Shown: positions 25,284 to 40,200 of the stretch, piece after piece | How positions within the stretch are numbered: position 1 is the stretch's first letter | Layout: each line of letters starts with the position of its first letter | Origin: Cepaea nemoralis | Lineage: Eukaryota > Mollusca > Gastropoda > Stylommatophora > Helicidae | Assembly (NCBI GenBank): GCA_014155875.1 | Contig: JACEFZ010002092.1 | Location: forward strand, 558,001 to 622,000 | Direction: 5' to 3' | Length of the DNA: 64,000 nucleotides | Program-made: the position numbers and the translations under genes | Notes under the pieces: model-generated | What the model saw: only the letters and a program-made list of their open reading frames with translations | Told to the model about the DNA's origin: nothing | Database searches by the model: none

Positions 25284-28200
25284 AAGAAAGAAAGAAAGAA
25301 TGCAAAAGCTAATCTTGGAGGAAAGTAATTTATAAAAAACACAGAAATTAGTTGTAGAGTATGATTTAATGCCTTGGTTTTAACTGTGAACATTGTGTAG
25401 ATTTAAAACAAATGATTGTTATTACCATTCCAGCATACTGTGCCAACATGCTGGACCGGGGACAGATCAAATGGGAAGACTTCTCCCTGGTGGTTCTCGA
25501 CGAGGTTCACCATTGTGGCAAGGGTCATCCCTACCACCGGCTGATGAGCACCTACCATTGCAGTCTGCCCCAACATGCCAGGGCAAAGGTTCTAGGACTT
25601 ACAGCATCTCCGGCTGGAAAATCCACAGTTGAGCAGACATACATTATGCTAAAGAACCTTCTGCAGAATCTTGGTAAGGGATTGTTTATTTTTCTTAAAA
25701 CAACCACAGTCAAGGGGTATTGTTTGATTACTGCTTAAATAAGTACTAGTAAATCCAAGGCCTATTTAGACACATTGAGGTATATTTGGCTTATGGTGCA
25801 ACCCGCAGATTTTAATAGACCAATCGGCACTTGAAGAGATGATGTGGTCAATATCGCACCACCCACCTTTACTCCTTAAGACATTTCCTGGTTCCCATTT
25901 TAGACGGTCAGTCTTTCATTCCAAGTCAATTTAAAAAATCTGCTCAATGCGAATTTGAACCCCTGACCACTGGCCTGGCAAGCATGTGTTAATAACTTCT
26001 TCTTCTTCTTCTGCGTTCATCCGGTTTTTTTTTCCGGACGTGACTGCATTGTGCCTGTTTACAGCAGAGCTGCGTTAGGCCGACACATCCGACTTCTGCG
26101 GGCATTTGTTGACCGGGTTAACCTTCCCTAGCCGGTCTTACGGCAGATACTGCCGTTGGGGTATGAAGTTTTGGGCTTTCACATTTTCTAGGTCACAGTC
26201 TAATAAGATAGGATGTCCACTTCTCATCCTTGCTGCCTGTCCTTCACAGATCATTGTGGCAATTATCTGGTACCTATTTGAGGCGGGCTCGACTCCAGGG
26301 CCATTCTGGTTGGAGACAAGAAGCTGTCACTGCTGGGGATTGAACCCTGACCTCTGTTCCAGATAAGAAAGTGCACTAACCACTAACACCACGGCTCCTC
26401 ACCTTGCAAGACAGTGAGGTCATGAAGGATTTTGCCAAGTTGGCTTTTTCGTGGATTCATGCCCTCAGTCAAGTGGCTGTGTATATATAAATGTATATGC
26501 TCCACTGATTAGATGCCCGATACATGTGAAGAAACACTCGGCAGCATCTTGGACTGGTTATAGACTCGGTACAGTGGGCATGATTAGCATGGTTGACAGG
26601 GAACTGCACTGATGTCATGAGTGCGGTCGGAGGTGGGATTCGATGCCTGTGTTCATTTTGCTTAGTGAGAGAAAGACTGGCCACCATTTCCACCTGCACT
26701 TATAAAGTCATTAGAGCGGTCGAACAAGGGTCTGACGCATGTGATAATCTCGCTAAGTGAGTGGGAAAAACTAATCCTCTAGGCATTAAGAATATTATCC
26801 TCTTTGCATTCAGGCCTACAAATTAGGATGACCAACCACACCACAGACCCATAGCTGCTTAAAGACATTTAAAAAAAAATAATAATAGACCAAATACATT
26901 TCCTACTGAGTACTACAGAGATGGGCAATAATAGACTATGGAATAGTTGTGTAGAGTGGTTTTCTCACCAATTCAAAGCCACACTTCCAAGTATATAGAA
27001 GTGTTTCTCTGAAGCTTACAAATACACAATGATGCAAGTCATTTCAAATGAAAATAATTTGAAGTAAACATTTGGCATTGTCATTCTATAAAATCAACAA
27101 ACACAGAAACACAAAATGTCTTCCATATAATCTTCGTCAAAGGGCAACGAAAGCTTACATGAAATTGCGTGGAATGAGATACTATTATAATTGATGATAA
27201 TAAAAAAAATGACTTGCATAAACTGATCCACAATCCAGTGACTTGTCCCTTGAAGATCTATGTCCCCATAAATGTCTTTCGGAACTTCTCTCTGACGTAA
27301 GTCAGATGTTACACATATGTTACTGTCATGTGTAAATTGTCCATTACATCGTGAATCCATTCTCAAATCAATCGTGATGCTCATGAAATGTTTTTTCCAT
27401 TCATGTACTTTTACCTGCCCAAAGTATTTCATTGTCCTCAATTCTGTTTGTCTCAATAACCAACCTTCTTGAGTGTTGAGTTCTTGTTGGATAGACCTGT
27501 TTTTTTCTCTAGTCCTTCCAATAAGTTTTTTTTTATCTCTCCTGTAATTGTATTGAAAGGAGCATATATGCTTTTCAGCTGATTTGTGAAATAGCCATGA
27601 TTCACACCCGTATTGCCACAGAGACTGTATGTTCTCAGTATTCTGACACCGGTTGTTCTTTGTTCCAATCCATATAGGTTTTAATTGCATTAGTTTTTAT
27701 TGTTTGCAGAGCAATGTTTGTTCTTTTTAAAAATTACTACTATCATATTTCCATCTCGTAACACCAAGATCACAATATACAAAACACTGATCAGACCAGT
27801 TGTGCTGTATGGCTCTGAAACCTGGAGTACAACTAAAGGAGACAAAGCCTTGTTACAAACCTTTGAGAACAAAGTTTTAAGACGCATCTTTGGGCCCTTT
27901 AGGGATACACAAAGTAGAGAGTGGAAAAGAAGAAGCAACAAAGACATTTATGATCTGTTTTAAGTCCCCGCTATTCACTGGTATCATGAAGGCTAATAGA
28001 CTGCAATGGCTGGGGCATATAGAAAGAATGGAAGATAATAGGGAAACAAAACTCGCTTACACTCGAGAAATAAATGACCGTAGACCCCGAGGTAGACCAA
28101 GAAGACGGTGGAGAGATAATATACATACAGACCTTCAGGCACTTGGAATCGGCGACTGGCAAGAGAAGTTCAACCAGAGAGACGAATGGAGACGGCTTGT

Positions 28201-31200
28201 ATCTGCAGCAAAGAACCTCAATGGCTCGGAATGCTGAAGAGGAGGAAGATATTTCCATCACTTGTCAGCAGTGAACCTAAATATTCAAAGCTGCTCGCTT
28301 CCTGTCATTTCTCTCCATTGATGAATTAATCTGTTGACACATGTTTTATTGGTTTTCATTATATTTGTTTTTATTATCTTTGTTTTTATTGAAATATACA
28401 TTTTGATATTCACTTTGCCCTTGCACTGACTTCATTAGATTCGCAATTGTCATTTCTGTTGTTGATGGTAATGCTTTGTCATCAGCATATCTGAAATCCA
28501 AGTATATCTATTCTAATTACCAAGGATAAGTGTTCCTTGTCAATGCTTTCATGAATATTCCTCATGATGTTTTCACAATATAAGTTAAACAGATAAGAAG
28601 ACAAAATGCAACCCTGACTGCCTGTTCTGTATTTAAAAAAATATGGTGTATTATCACATATTCTTACAGCTGAATTTGATTCAGTATAGTATGTTTTTAT
28701 GATCTGTATTAAGTGTCATGTGAAGCCCATTTCTTTCATGGTTCCATAGGTTTCATGTTCTACACAGTGAAATATCTCTGAGTAGTCTGTTAAGCAAGAA
28801 TCACTGATCTACAAGTGTATTGTACTCTGTTTTTTTTCTATCATTTCCCTCATGTTAAATGTGTTGTCACATCGTTTTAATTCATCTAAAACCAGCTTCT
28901 ACTTTGTTTCCTTCTATTTTGTAAGTCTTCCAGCGGTTGCCGGCTCCGTGGTGAAGGGGTTACAAGCGCAGTTTGTAATCCCTTATACCTGCTTTCAAAA
29001 CACAGCTACGGACGATTTGGCAGCAGACCGCCTTGCATTGGTTTTTTACAAAATGGTATGGACGCCAGTTGTTCAGAAAGCAATGGCAGCAAACTACTGA
29101 ACGTAAACTTGCCAAAAGATAACAACAAAAAATGCTGATGTTGACTGTGACATCCTGTAAAGGATACACTAACTAACTTTTAAACTTCAAGTGGTACTTT
29201 TAATAGCACTTTGCGTGTGTGACTGACCAAGGCATCTATTCTGCAATTCGTGAATTTCACATCATCTTATTTTTTTTTCAATATTGTCATCCCTTCCCTT
29301 TTGGCTATAAAGTGATATTATGTATGTTTTAAAAACATTTTGAAGACATACAAAATATTAAAAACATGTGGATGTGATAGAAAATAATAAAATAACAATT
29401 AACAAAATCTGAGTGTCAATACTGGTACACATTTTGTTGAAGGAAACAAGCGGGTACATAATGATGAAATTTACCAGAGTCAAATGTAGGCTGACTCAAG
29501 TCTCTAATTATAGTAGTTCACAAAGTATAATGTTTGCTCACATCATTCCACAATTAGAGAGAGGATTGGTGAGTGTTTATCTGAGGCTATTGTATGTTTG
29601 ACAATCAATCAATCAATCATGTGCCATGCCAGAAAGCGTGGGCGGTCATGACTCGCCATTTCACTCGATCACCAGTTTGACAACAGTTATGAATTTAACA
29701 TATATAATATGGAACATAAAATTGATGTGTGAAAGATGAGTGGTTGGAAGGGTTGAATATAAAGTGTGCCCAATTTGTGACTCTTTGAAAATAAATTTTA
29801 TTCACTGTAAGAAAGATTTCTTGACTTAATATCTTAATCACCTCCTAGCCCACTCAAGGGCTACTGAATCCTGGACAGTTAGTAAACAAATATCCCTAGA
29901 ATTGTCAGAGATGTGGTTTTACAGAAGAAAGCTTAGAATTCCTTGCCCAGGCCAAAATGAGTAATCTAAACGTTTTGGAAAAGGCCAAGACAATTTATCA
30001 CAAACATCAGGAAGAGGCTATCATAAATATTTTGGCCACATTGTGAGGTAACAAAAGCTAGAATAAATTGTGATAACTGGAAGGATTTGTGGAAAGAAAG
30101 ATAGAGGAAGACGGTGAAAAAATTCTTGACAGTCTCGTGTAATGGCATGGAAGGGTGTCGACACACAAATTGATACATGCCGTTGATTGTAAAATATGAA
30201 GAAGCATGACCGCTAGTCAGCAAGGCACTTGATGATGATGTACATGCTCACGTAGATTGTATCTAAATGTAATGATATATCTAAATCTAATGACACATCT
30301 AAATGTAATGACACATCTAAATGTAATGATGGTATATTGCAGGTGGGGCTTCTGTGGCTGTGGTTGAAGACCGTGATAATAATGAATGTCTGGACCATTT
30401 TCAATCTATGGCCAAAGTCAAGCCTATTTGTGTGCCCATGTCCAGCAAGGAGATAGTTTTCAAGAAGTATTTGTTGGAATATTTTATCCTATGCTACTCT
30501 CAGCTGGCTTTGATGACCAATGACTTACGGAGTAATGAACCACCATGTTCTTTCTTCCTTGATGCGCTTCATAAGCCAGGAAATAGAGAGGTCAGCAGTG
30601 TGTTTGATAGAAATGTCTTTGTTGCTGTATCATTGCAATTGTCATTAAGCGCCATGGTTGTCAATAACAAACTCATGACAAGACCTCATTTATCATAATT
30701 AGTTGTTTGTATTTTTGTGTATTATTGAAACAAGTAATATTCTGTTCAACCCCTGGGTTCCAATGATTGCAACCTGTTGAGAATCTCTCTCTTTCAGCCA
30801 TGGCAGGTTAATTTCTAAATCTGACATCAGAATAATCTGAGGCTTGTCTGACAATCTACAATTGCAGTGTGATAGAATAAGGAGAGCGGTCTTGGCGTCA
30901 AGTTTGTAGTACTGTTCTGGGACCCCTCATCACTTGTGTGAAGTTTAGTTTGCAAAGATGAGCTTTATTTGTACTGCACACCACCCATCTAGTTGTGCAG
31001 TGTTCTTGTGGGCTCTGGGGAACCTTGCACAGAGCTGTCTACAAACTGGTCTCCGTATGGACCATATTCATAAGGATCCAACAGGATATAGATCAAGAAC
31101 TTGCTCTTGCATGTTGACTTTGCTCAACTTTCGATTTAATCCAGGATGGAAATAAGTCTCCAGACACTGACATGGTTGATCAAAGAGTGCCAGTTCCTAT

Positions 31201-34200
31201 TCTTCTGCCTTTGACCCCCGAATGGAGCATAGGTCCCCAACCAACTCACACCAAGTTTTCCATCTTTTGCCATGTATCTCCTGTAGCTCCTTTAATGTTT
31301 CCCATATTATTCATCTCTGTCTTTATCTCCGTGTATTTTTAGGTCTCCGTGTATTTTTATGTCTCCCTCTATTTCTCTTTCTCTGTGGGTTATTGACAAA
31401 GGAATTTCTAGTGACTATTAGTTTTTCTGAAGCTGTGCCCTATTCAGTGCCAATGTCTTTTCCTAACCTCTTGAGTTGTTGGAATTTTTATTCGCTGTGT
31501 AATTATTTGTGATTGTTCTATCGTTTTAGTCCTTCTGTTTTGTGCCGGCACTAGTTCATGAATGTTTGTAGTGTTTTAGTAATTCTTTGTCATTTTCCAT
31601 GTTTTAAAAAAATCCAAACAGCAATACTGATTTCTTCTTCTTCTGCGTTCATCCGGAGTGTTTTTTCAGATGTGATTGCGGTGTGTCTAAGTTATGCGCC
31701 CTTGGGCCGAAACCCCTAGGCCAACACATCTGACTTTAGCATGCATTTTTTACCAGGTCAGCATTCCTGGGGGACTCTACTGTAGTGGTGCCATTCACAT
31801 ACTAGCTGGTCAAGTTAGAACGGTCGAAGACTTCACGGTCACCCTCAAAGGAAGGCAGGGACTTTCTGGCTTTCCGTGGAGGCTTCCATAGTTGCAGAGC
31901 CAACACATAGGGCTCTGGTGCTGGGCTCACCGTGGGAATCGTCACGTCCTGCTCATGGCTGCTTTAATTCCTCACTTCAGTATATTGGGCATTTTGTTCG
32001 CTACGTGCTGCTCCCCACACAAACCAGGTCAATCTGTAGACAGTATCCACTCACGAGCTTTCGATTCGGACATGTGCTGGTCGTTGTGCGCAGAAGACAA
32101 TATAGTCAGGGCTGTTCCGGGCATGACAGACATTTGGACAACTATCTGGTCAGAGCTGTTCCAGACACTAAGGACATTCGGAAGACTAGTTAGTCAGAGC
32201 TATTCCTAGCACGAAAGACATTTCACTCGGACGTAATTGCATAGTGCCAGTTTTATTTGCCACCCTTAGGCCAGCACATCTGACTTCAGCGGGCATTTTT
32301 AATGAGGTTACTGATTTGAGAGTTAAATATTGTAAGTTTGGTACTGTATTTAATTTCTTTTGACACAAATGTCATAGTTCTATGGAAGCTCCTCTTGCCT
32401 TTAATATTCTTATTTTATCTGTTTCCCCCGTCTTTGTCTACATTACTCCTTATGTGCATGATTCCACCTTGAAGTGAGGTTTCACCCGGGAGTTATCATT
32501 TACTTTATTCTCATATTTGTCTTTCACCTATGTATCTACACCTAATTGTTGTGATTTCTCATCAAGTGTGCTTAATTTATTAGGAGCATTCATTTGAAAT
32601 CCGTTTCGTGCTGCACCGCATGTAATTGCATACGTTGAACATGATCATGTCATAGTCATGTGATAAGTACTGACCAATGAATAAAAGAGCACGTGCTTAT
32701 CATCCCATGATGCATAGGTTCCGTTTCTGACCATTGAGAAAATGGCCGGGTTGATCCAAAATCCATTCAAAGAGTGGTGATTCAGTTTCTTTCATTTGAA
32801 GGATGTCGACCAGTGGACATTCATCAAAGAATGCAGGCAAAATGCGGTAACAAATGTGTGTTGAAGAAAACAGTGACAGCCTGGGAACGAATTTTCGGAA
32901 AGGACGTCAGTTCACGACAGATCTTCGACGGTCGGGTCAAGCGCATATTTTTGCAACAGAAAAAACCATCGCCAAAATTGATGCAGCAGTACAGATGAAC
33001 CGTTGTCGAAGCATACATTTGCTAGCGAAAGAATTTGATGTGTCAATTGGGACAATTCAAAAGGTCGTTTGTAAGAAACTGCAATATCGGAAGGTGTGTT
33101 CACAGTGGGTACCACGGATGTTGACCCACCACCACGCATGGGATGGTGTTTGAACCACTTGCTACGTTACAGAGTGGAGGGTGATGCATTTCTCTTCCAC
33201 ATAGTGGCAGGCGATGAATCATGGTGTCACCACTTTGAGCCGAGCAGCAAAAGAGAAAGCATGCAATGGAAGCATGCTGGATCACCAAAAGCCAAAAAAT
33301 TCAAGTTACAGATTTCCGCTGGTAAGGTTATGCTGAGTGCATTTTTTTACCATAAAGGGCTATTGTTGGTCGACTTTAAAGAACCTGGTGTCAACATCAA
33401 CTCTACCCACTACTTGTAAACACTAGACAAGCTGCAAAAAGCCATCAAGAATAAACGACCTGGCATGCTTTTTCGCGGTGTGATTTTGTTGCACGATAAT
33501 GCTCGTCCGCATGTTGCAAAGATTGTGCAGGAAGCATTAGTTTAGAAGAAGTCGGAAATTCTGTAACATCCAGCCTATAGTCCTGATTTGTCACCATGTG
33601 ATTTCATTTGTTCGGACCTCTAAAAAAGCTCTCAAGGGGCAACGATTTCACACAGATGCAGATGTAATGAACGCGGTTCATGAACCGGGTGCATGATGTT
33701 CTCCTTGAGGAAGGGGTTGTTTGGGAGCAGACATAATCTGCATTTGTGGGACAAGTGGGGAAACAACTCAAAGGCTTGAAATAGATTACGAACCCACGAC
33801 AGGATAAAGACATCGGAGTCAGGAAGGTAAAGGGCCGGAACATTCCGGGAAGGGGACTACTTATGATGATGAGAAGCCTCCTGTCGTGCTTGCTCTGCTG
33901 CAGAGTTATCACTGCTAGAAGAAGAGCCTCCTTTCATCTTGGTTGGCTGAATTATTTTTCTTCTTTTTAAAAAAAAATACTTGTTCATGTTTGGTTGGAT
34001 TTTGCATTTAAAGTTTACTATGGGATGAGGTCGCACAAGTACTTTTTGTTTGTTTTGCAAATTCAATAACAGGACATCGCTGCAACACCAGTATTTTACT
34101 TTCTGTTGTTGATGTCTTGGCAAGTTTATGTTCAGTAGTTTGCCATTGCTGTTTCAATGACTGGCTCCCATACCAACACGTTAAAACCCAGCGTGACGCG

Positions 34201-37200
34201 GTCTGCTGCCAAATTGGTCGCAGCTGTGTTTCGAATATGGGTAAGCGGTCTTACGAATTGCGTCCGCAAGCCCTTTGCCTCGGAGACTGGATTTAATTCA
34301 TGTTTCTTTCAGCTTATGATTTATATTAGGAATGATTATTCCCAGAGAACCGGTTGGTTCAGAATATGGCATCTCTGATGTTTCACATGTTTAGAGATCC
34401 TTGTTCTCTTCAAGACATAGCTGTATGATTATCATATCTGACAGAAGTCTAACATGAGATTCCATGGGGGAAAAACAGCCTTCATTAAACATTGCATTTA
34501 TTAAATTATAAAGTTTACAATTTAGTTACTTTTATGGGACGCAGAGGTGTTTCCAAGGCACCAGGGCCGGGTTATATACTGGCCAAGACCTATTGACGCG
34601 TCCTCGTCGAGCATCCTGGGCAACAGGTCCGTTCGGGGTCCTGGCTAAAGTCAGCAGGATCGCCGATCCCTCCGAAGTCGGAGAGTGTCTGCCTGTACGG
34701 CGAGGAACCACCAGTCTGCACACCAATAAGCCAGACATGGGACAACGGATACTCACGCAAACCTCAGCTCCTGTATGACATCACACTGATGTTGGACAAC
34801 AGGATGCCTTCATCTGACATACAGGACTTTGCGTTGGAGCTCAAGCCAACGAACACAAGCTAGCAAGCAAGCAGTGACTTGTATGACACTTTATTCCATT
34901 TTACTGAAATAATTTATTCTTGCCTTAACTCATTCATAGCAATTGTGAATACCACTATATGTCTTTGGAAGTAATGATGGCCGGTGTGAGAATGACCACC
35001 AAATCCACTGAGTACTGAGTGGTCTACACAAGTGTGGGTTTATCACCAAATACCCAGTGCACCTTAAACCATGTTATAGGGTCCTTTACTTTATGGAATT
35101 ATTCTTTAGGTTGCCAACATTTGCATCCATGTGATTTTGTTCTGCATATGTGCTACATCTTGCTCATATTTGTAATTATATAGTATTTACTGCCATGCTG
35201 CAAACTATATAGGAACAGTCTGTCCTGAAAATTTTTTTAAGCAGGTTAGTTAGTTAGTCGACAGATCATCCTCATTGCACATCGAACCATTCAGTCCATA
35301 AGTGCTCGGATCCCCTCCTCAGCAAATCCCGCAGCGTGTAGCGGCTAACGACGCAAGTTCTGTGTTGGTTTATCAATCTTCTTTGGCTTCCTGCGTAGTG
35401 TTCTTGTTTGGCCACCCCTCTTTTTAATTTGCTGTTCTCGCAGTCTGGCCATGGTTGTAGATTCACAGTCATCACTTGGTTCACGCAAGAGTTAAAGCAG
35501 GTTAATCAAAGCCATGATGGCATGTACATCTTTTCACAAAAAGAAGCCACTAAACTATTTGATGTGGTTTAAAAAGCAAACCTTTTGGATCTATATTGGT
35601 ACTATTTATTGACAGGTGGCTTTCCAGCTAGCTGAACAATTCATCAGGGACCCCGAGCCACTGGCAGAGGTGTTAGATGTCATTCACAGAGCTCGCTGCA
35701 TCTATGAGGCAGATGTGGCCGGCAGGAATCGTTTTGATAATCTGAGACTTCACATTTGTCAGCTGTTGTTGATCATCCCAGAAGTTGGTTCAGGAGCTGA
35801 TATTGACGACCTGTTAGTGACTCTTGCTCCTTCCGGAACAACTGAGGTGAGATGACATTATTCAGATTAGGCATTGGTCTTAGGACCCTTGAAAACAAGA
35901 ACAGACTTGAGAAAGGCAATTTAAGAGTCAAGTTTGTGGTAAACTTGGGGAAACTTTGGGGGACAACAGACACCATATGCACTTTAAATTCACATCAACT
36001 TGTACAATGCTCAAGAACACACTCAAAATGTACATACATTGACCAAGAAACTTGTGGAGAACTTGAAATCAAAGTTTTGGGTCATCGGGCATGTTTTTGC
36101 TGTTGTTCATTTACAGCTGTTTAAGTGTGAGGTTTAACCATTGGGCAAGGTGCCTGACTACCACAATGTGAGACTTTGAGACCATGCCTGGCTGCTGATT
36201 TCAACATAAGGGTTGCAATATGCCTTTGTATAAACAATAATTAGTACTTGAAAAAAAAGTGAAAATGATGCCAAGTCCAGCATACTTGTCTGGCATACCA
36301 GGAAGTGAGCTATGATTTCATGTACATTTCAGTCATGCGACTGAGCAAAAATGCCTCAGTAACGGACATGTGCTGGGTACAGATGGCCGATGCTAGGCAT
36401 AGACATTTGGGAGAGAGCACTCTTCAGTGTGAATAGTGTGGCCTCGATGAAAAACTTTGCATAATGAAACTAAACATCTGATGCAATTGTTGAAAATCAG
36501 CGTGCAAAATGAGGAACTTTAAATGTATTTTAATGATGCTAAAAACTTGGCATAATTCAACACCATCAACACTCATTGATAATCCAAAACAACCTTTTTC
36601 ACACACACTGTATGGCTTCACTCATAATGACACTTTTCGGTCAACTTTCACAGGGCTCATCTTCGATGGATTCATAACCTTCATAAAAGCTTTTACACTA
36701 TTCATATAACACTGATGAGCATACTATTGTCCCCTTATATATATATATGGATGACATGGTTGTAAAAATGGGCCTCAGCTTGAAAAATAGGAAGGCAAAA
36801 GTAATTGTGATATGAAAGAAACAGATCGTGCCTAAGTATACAATTTCAGTAAACTATGTTAATTTGAGGCAAATGCAGACATTGAAATATCAAGGCTAAT
36901 GGATAATATACGATACTGGAGATATACCTCCTGAATTATGTAATTCTATATTTATATTCTTCTTCTTCTTCAGCATTCCGAGCCATTGAGGTTCTTTGCT
37001 GCAAATACAATCTGTCTCCATTCGTCTCTCTGGTGGACCTTCTCTTGCCAGTCGTTGATTCCAAGTGCTTGTAGGTCTGTATGTATATTATCTCTCCACC
37101 GCCTTCTTGGTCTACCTCGGGGTCTACGGTCATTTATTTCCTGAGTGTAAGCGAGTTTTGTTTCCCTATTATCTTCCATTCTTTCTATATGCCCCAACCA

Positions 37201-40200
37201 TATTATATATTTATGGCAATCTCGAAGCCTTGGAATGTGATCAACATCAAACAATTAGTATAATGAGCCACATCATGAAGAATTAGCTGAGAATTATCAT
37301 GCAAAGAGGTAGGAAGAAAATACAACCCGAAATAGGAGAACAATGTGGGTTCGTAGAAGGTTGTTGCCAATGACAAAATGGTTGTTTGCATGTAGATCAA
37401 TCATAGTTGTTGCTGACAATCTGATATACATATTTGTGGCTTGAGGTTTTGGTTGTGGTGCTCGGACATATATATATTTCTTTGGTGTGTCATGAATATT
37501 CTATGAGCGCCGGTGCTGCATAATTCACAACAGCTAACTATTTAAGCCAACTCAACGCAACTCGATTGAACAACAGAACACAATTCAAGTTTACATCTTC
37601 TTTTTGACTCCAGGCATTTGACAATACATGATCACCACATGTTAATTACATTTATATGATACCTAGCATCCACAATAACTTCACAACAATAACTATATAA
37701 CCTAACCACAGGTGTAGCGGCACATTTTGTGGCCATGCTACAGAGCCAGGAACCACGTCTCAACTCGACAGTGGCTCAAGCCCAACTGATAGCCTCCAGG
37801 AGACGTTGTCCCCTGCTCAGCAACTCGCCTTGCTATTTTCATGCAAGGCATGATTCTCAATCTTCTCATCTTCACACCGGACTGCATGAAACTCTAAACT
37901 GTCTGTACCAAGTAGCCCATGACCTGACATAGAATCATAGCACAAGGGTATAGTAAATGCTGTGTGTACATACTGAAAACAGTAATTGAACGTTCTATAG
38001 AAGTAAGCAAGGATCTATATCTTTGTTTTATTGACTACACAAAGGCTTTCTATAAAGTGAGACATATCGACATAAGGATGCTTGAAGATCTACAAATTGA
38101 TGGAAAAGATGTTAGACTGGTAAAAAAAACATATATTAGAAACAACAAGCTGCCATCAGAATTGAGAATGATGTAGGTCAATATCAGCCTATTAAAAGAG
38201 GTGTGAGACAGTGGTGTGTAATGTCTCCAGATCTTTTTTCCCTGTACAGTGAAAATATTTTCAGAAATATAGAAGATATGGAAGGAATCAACATTGGGGT
38301 ACGATACATCAATAACATTAGATATGCAGATGATAGTCTTGATTGCAGACAACGAACAGGACCTGCAACATTTAGCAAATGCGGTTGTTGCACACAGTGA
38401 ACTGAATAGTAAGAAGACACAGGTTATGGTCGTCACTGGGAAGTAGGAAATACTACAATGTTATATACGAATAAATAGGCATATTCTTAAGCAAGTGAAT
38501 CGATCGATACAGTTATCTCGGAACAGTCATAACATCTGGTGATAGATGCCTTGAAGAGATTAGAACAAGAATTGCCATTTACGAAGGTAGCCTTTAGCAA
38601 GATGAAAAACATACTAACCAATAAAAAGATATCAATTGAAACGAGAAAAAGTGTTGAAGTGCCACATAGAACCTGTACTTTTGTATGGATGTGAAGCGTG
38701 GACAATGAGCAGTCAAGCTAAAAAAACATCTGATGGCTGTGGAAATGTGGTTGCTGAGGAAAATGCAAAGAATACCATGGACAGACAGAAAAACCAATGA
38801 ACAAGTCCTTCAAGAAACAAATGAAGATCGTAAACTGATTAGAGACATTAGACGTAAACAGTCAAAATTTGTTTGGGCATGTTATGAGAAAAAATAACTT
38901 GCAGAACTTGGTGACAACTGGCAAGATCGAGGGGAAGAGACCAAGGGGGAGACAAAGAAGTAAATACCTGGATGGCTTGGCCACGTGGCATGGTCGAGAC
39001 AGGAACACGGAGCTGATCCACGACTCTGGTTGTCAAGTAAAATGGCAGAACATGCTTATCGGCATGGCACATAATGGGTGGATGGATGGATAATATCAGA
39101 TGTGACCAGCCTCTGCTGAAAGAGGTTGAGTGCACATTCAACATTCATACCCGTTGACTTCTGCTGGGAGAGACTGTGCTGGTGGGTTTGTCCTGAATAC
39201 AGTGACATTAATTCATTTTCATGACTGGCACATTGCCGTCTAGAAGACAATACGAGGGTCAGTTAATAAGTAAGTCACAAATGGCTGTAGTAAAATAACT
39301 AAATGTGATGAACAACTTGAAACCAGTTTATTTTTATACATACATTGCCCCTTTACTTCTCAACATAATTTCCACCAACATTGATGTACTTATCCCATCA
39401 TTCTATCAGTCCTCCCAAACTGGCTGCATAGAACTGCGTGCTCTGTTTTCATTTACCTGCCATCCCACAGAACTGTAACTTTCTTATTGACTCACCTTCA
39501 TAACTTTTTCTACCCAGCTATGCACCGCTTTACGGAGCAAACATTTGTCAGCATAAACACTGAAAACCCACCTTGGTGGGAGACATTTCGCGAATGGCGC
39601 TGAAGTTGAATGTGAAGTGAAAACGTGGTTTAGAAATCCTAGACCAGTTGCCAACCAGGGCTTAGTCTTTAGGTTGCATTCTTTAAATACAAAAGCTCCA
39701 TCTCTGTGTGACTTGTGATGTATTTCTATGTTGTGAGCTCAATTACGAGGCTAGAAGTGTCCACAAAATGTAGCAAGCAGCTGGTGTATTCATTATAACG
39801 GAATGTGTCATCAGCATTTATCCTGTACTTACCATGGGGGGGGGGGGGGGGAAGAAGAGGTTGCCCAAGAAGGCATCAGAGGTTCCTTAGAAAACCGTGG
39901 CTTCTTGCCAACAGCCTTTATTAAGCAGCTCTATGTGAACATGGTAGTCGCAGTAGGGTAGTGATTAGATGCTAGCCTGGTGGTCATGGGTTCGAACAGT
40001 CAGGTAGTGATTAGGTGGGTTTAAATCTGCATCGGGGGCGACTTTAAATTGATCTGGGCTCCCTGGTTGGCTCAGCCCAAAATGGGTACCAGGAATGGCT
40101 TAGGAAGCAAAGGCCGCCACCATGATACTGACCATGTTGCTTGCTAAGTGCTGATTTGTCTATAAAAATGTGGGTAAAACATTACTTTTTTTAAAAATTT

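Larger units (their letters stand above)
20772..25433 (+). other. Intron 5, GC-AG type
   Basis: GCAAGG donor, CATTCCAG acceptor, phase 1. It holds dispersed repeat A (21095-21375), an unidentified ORF (21398-21706), a SINE 4 trace (22325-22520), CA-rich satellite (23160-24510), a mariner (24510-25110) and a GA run (25165-25300). 20780-21090, 21720-22320 and 22525-22825 show nothing named. Confidence 0.85.
25674..30342 (+). other. Intron 6
   Basis: Phase 1. It holds SINE 5 (25790-25985), SINE 3 (25990-26402), nested LINEs (27090-28810), SINE 1 (28935-29170), LINE tails (29584-29680, 29985-30242) and an 18-bp repeat (30262-30335). 26410-27090 and 29175-29580 show nothing I can name. Confidence 0.85.
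30591..35615 (+). other. Intron 7
   Basis: Phase 0. It holds a truncated copy of the ribozyme-bearing element (31633-32310), a mariner (32735-33790), SINE 1 (34065-34300), a GC-rich retroelement-like piece (34540-34875) and a LINE D 3' end (35249-35490). 30700-31630, 32320-32730 and 34880-35245 show nothing named. Confidence 0.85.

Noticed and set aside
25540..25560. CTGATGAG as a hammerhead ribozyme core
   Set aside because: It lies in the helicase coding exon and there is no GAAA and stem III in the right place.
27890..28237. A host craniofacial development protein 2-like gene
   Set aside because: The sequence is the C-terminus of a LINE ORF2, with a second copy at 36955-37255; the database name is a misannotation.
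36705..36760. CTGATGAG followed by AT repeats as a hammerhead core
   Set aside because: No stem II/GAAA arrangement downstream.
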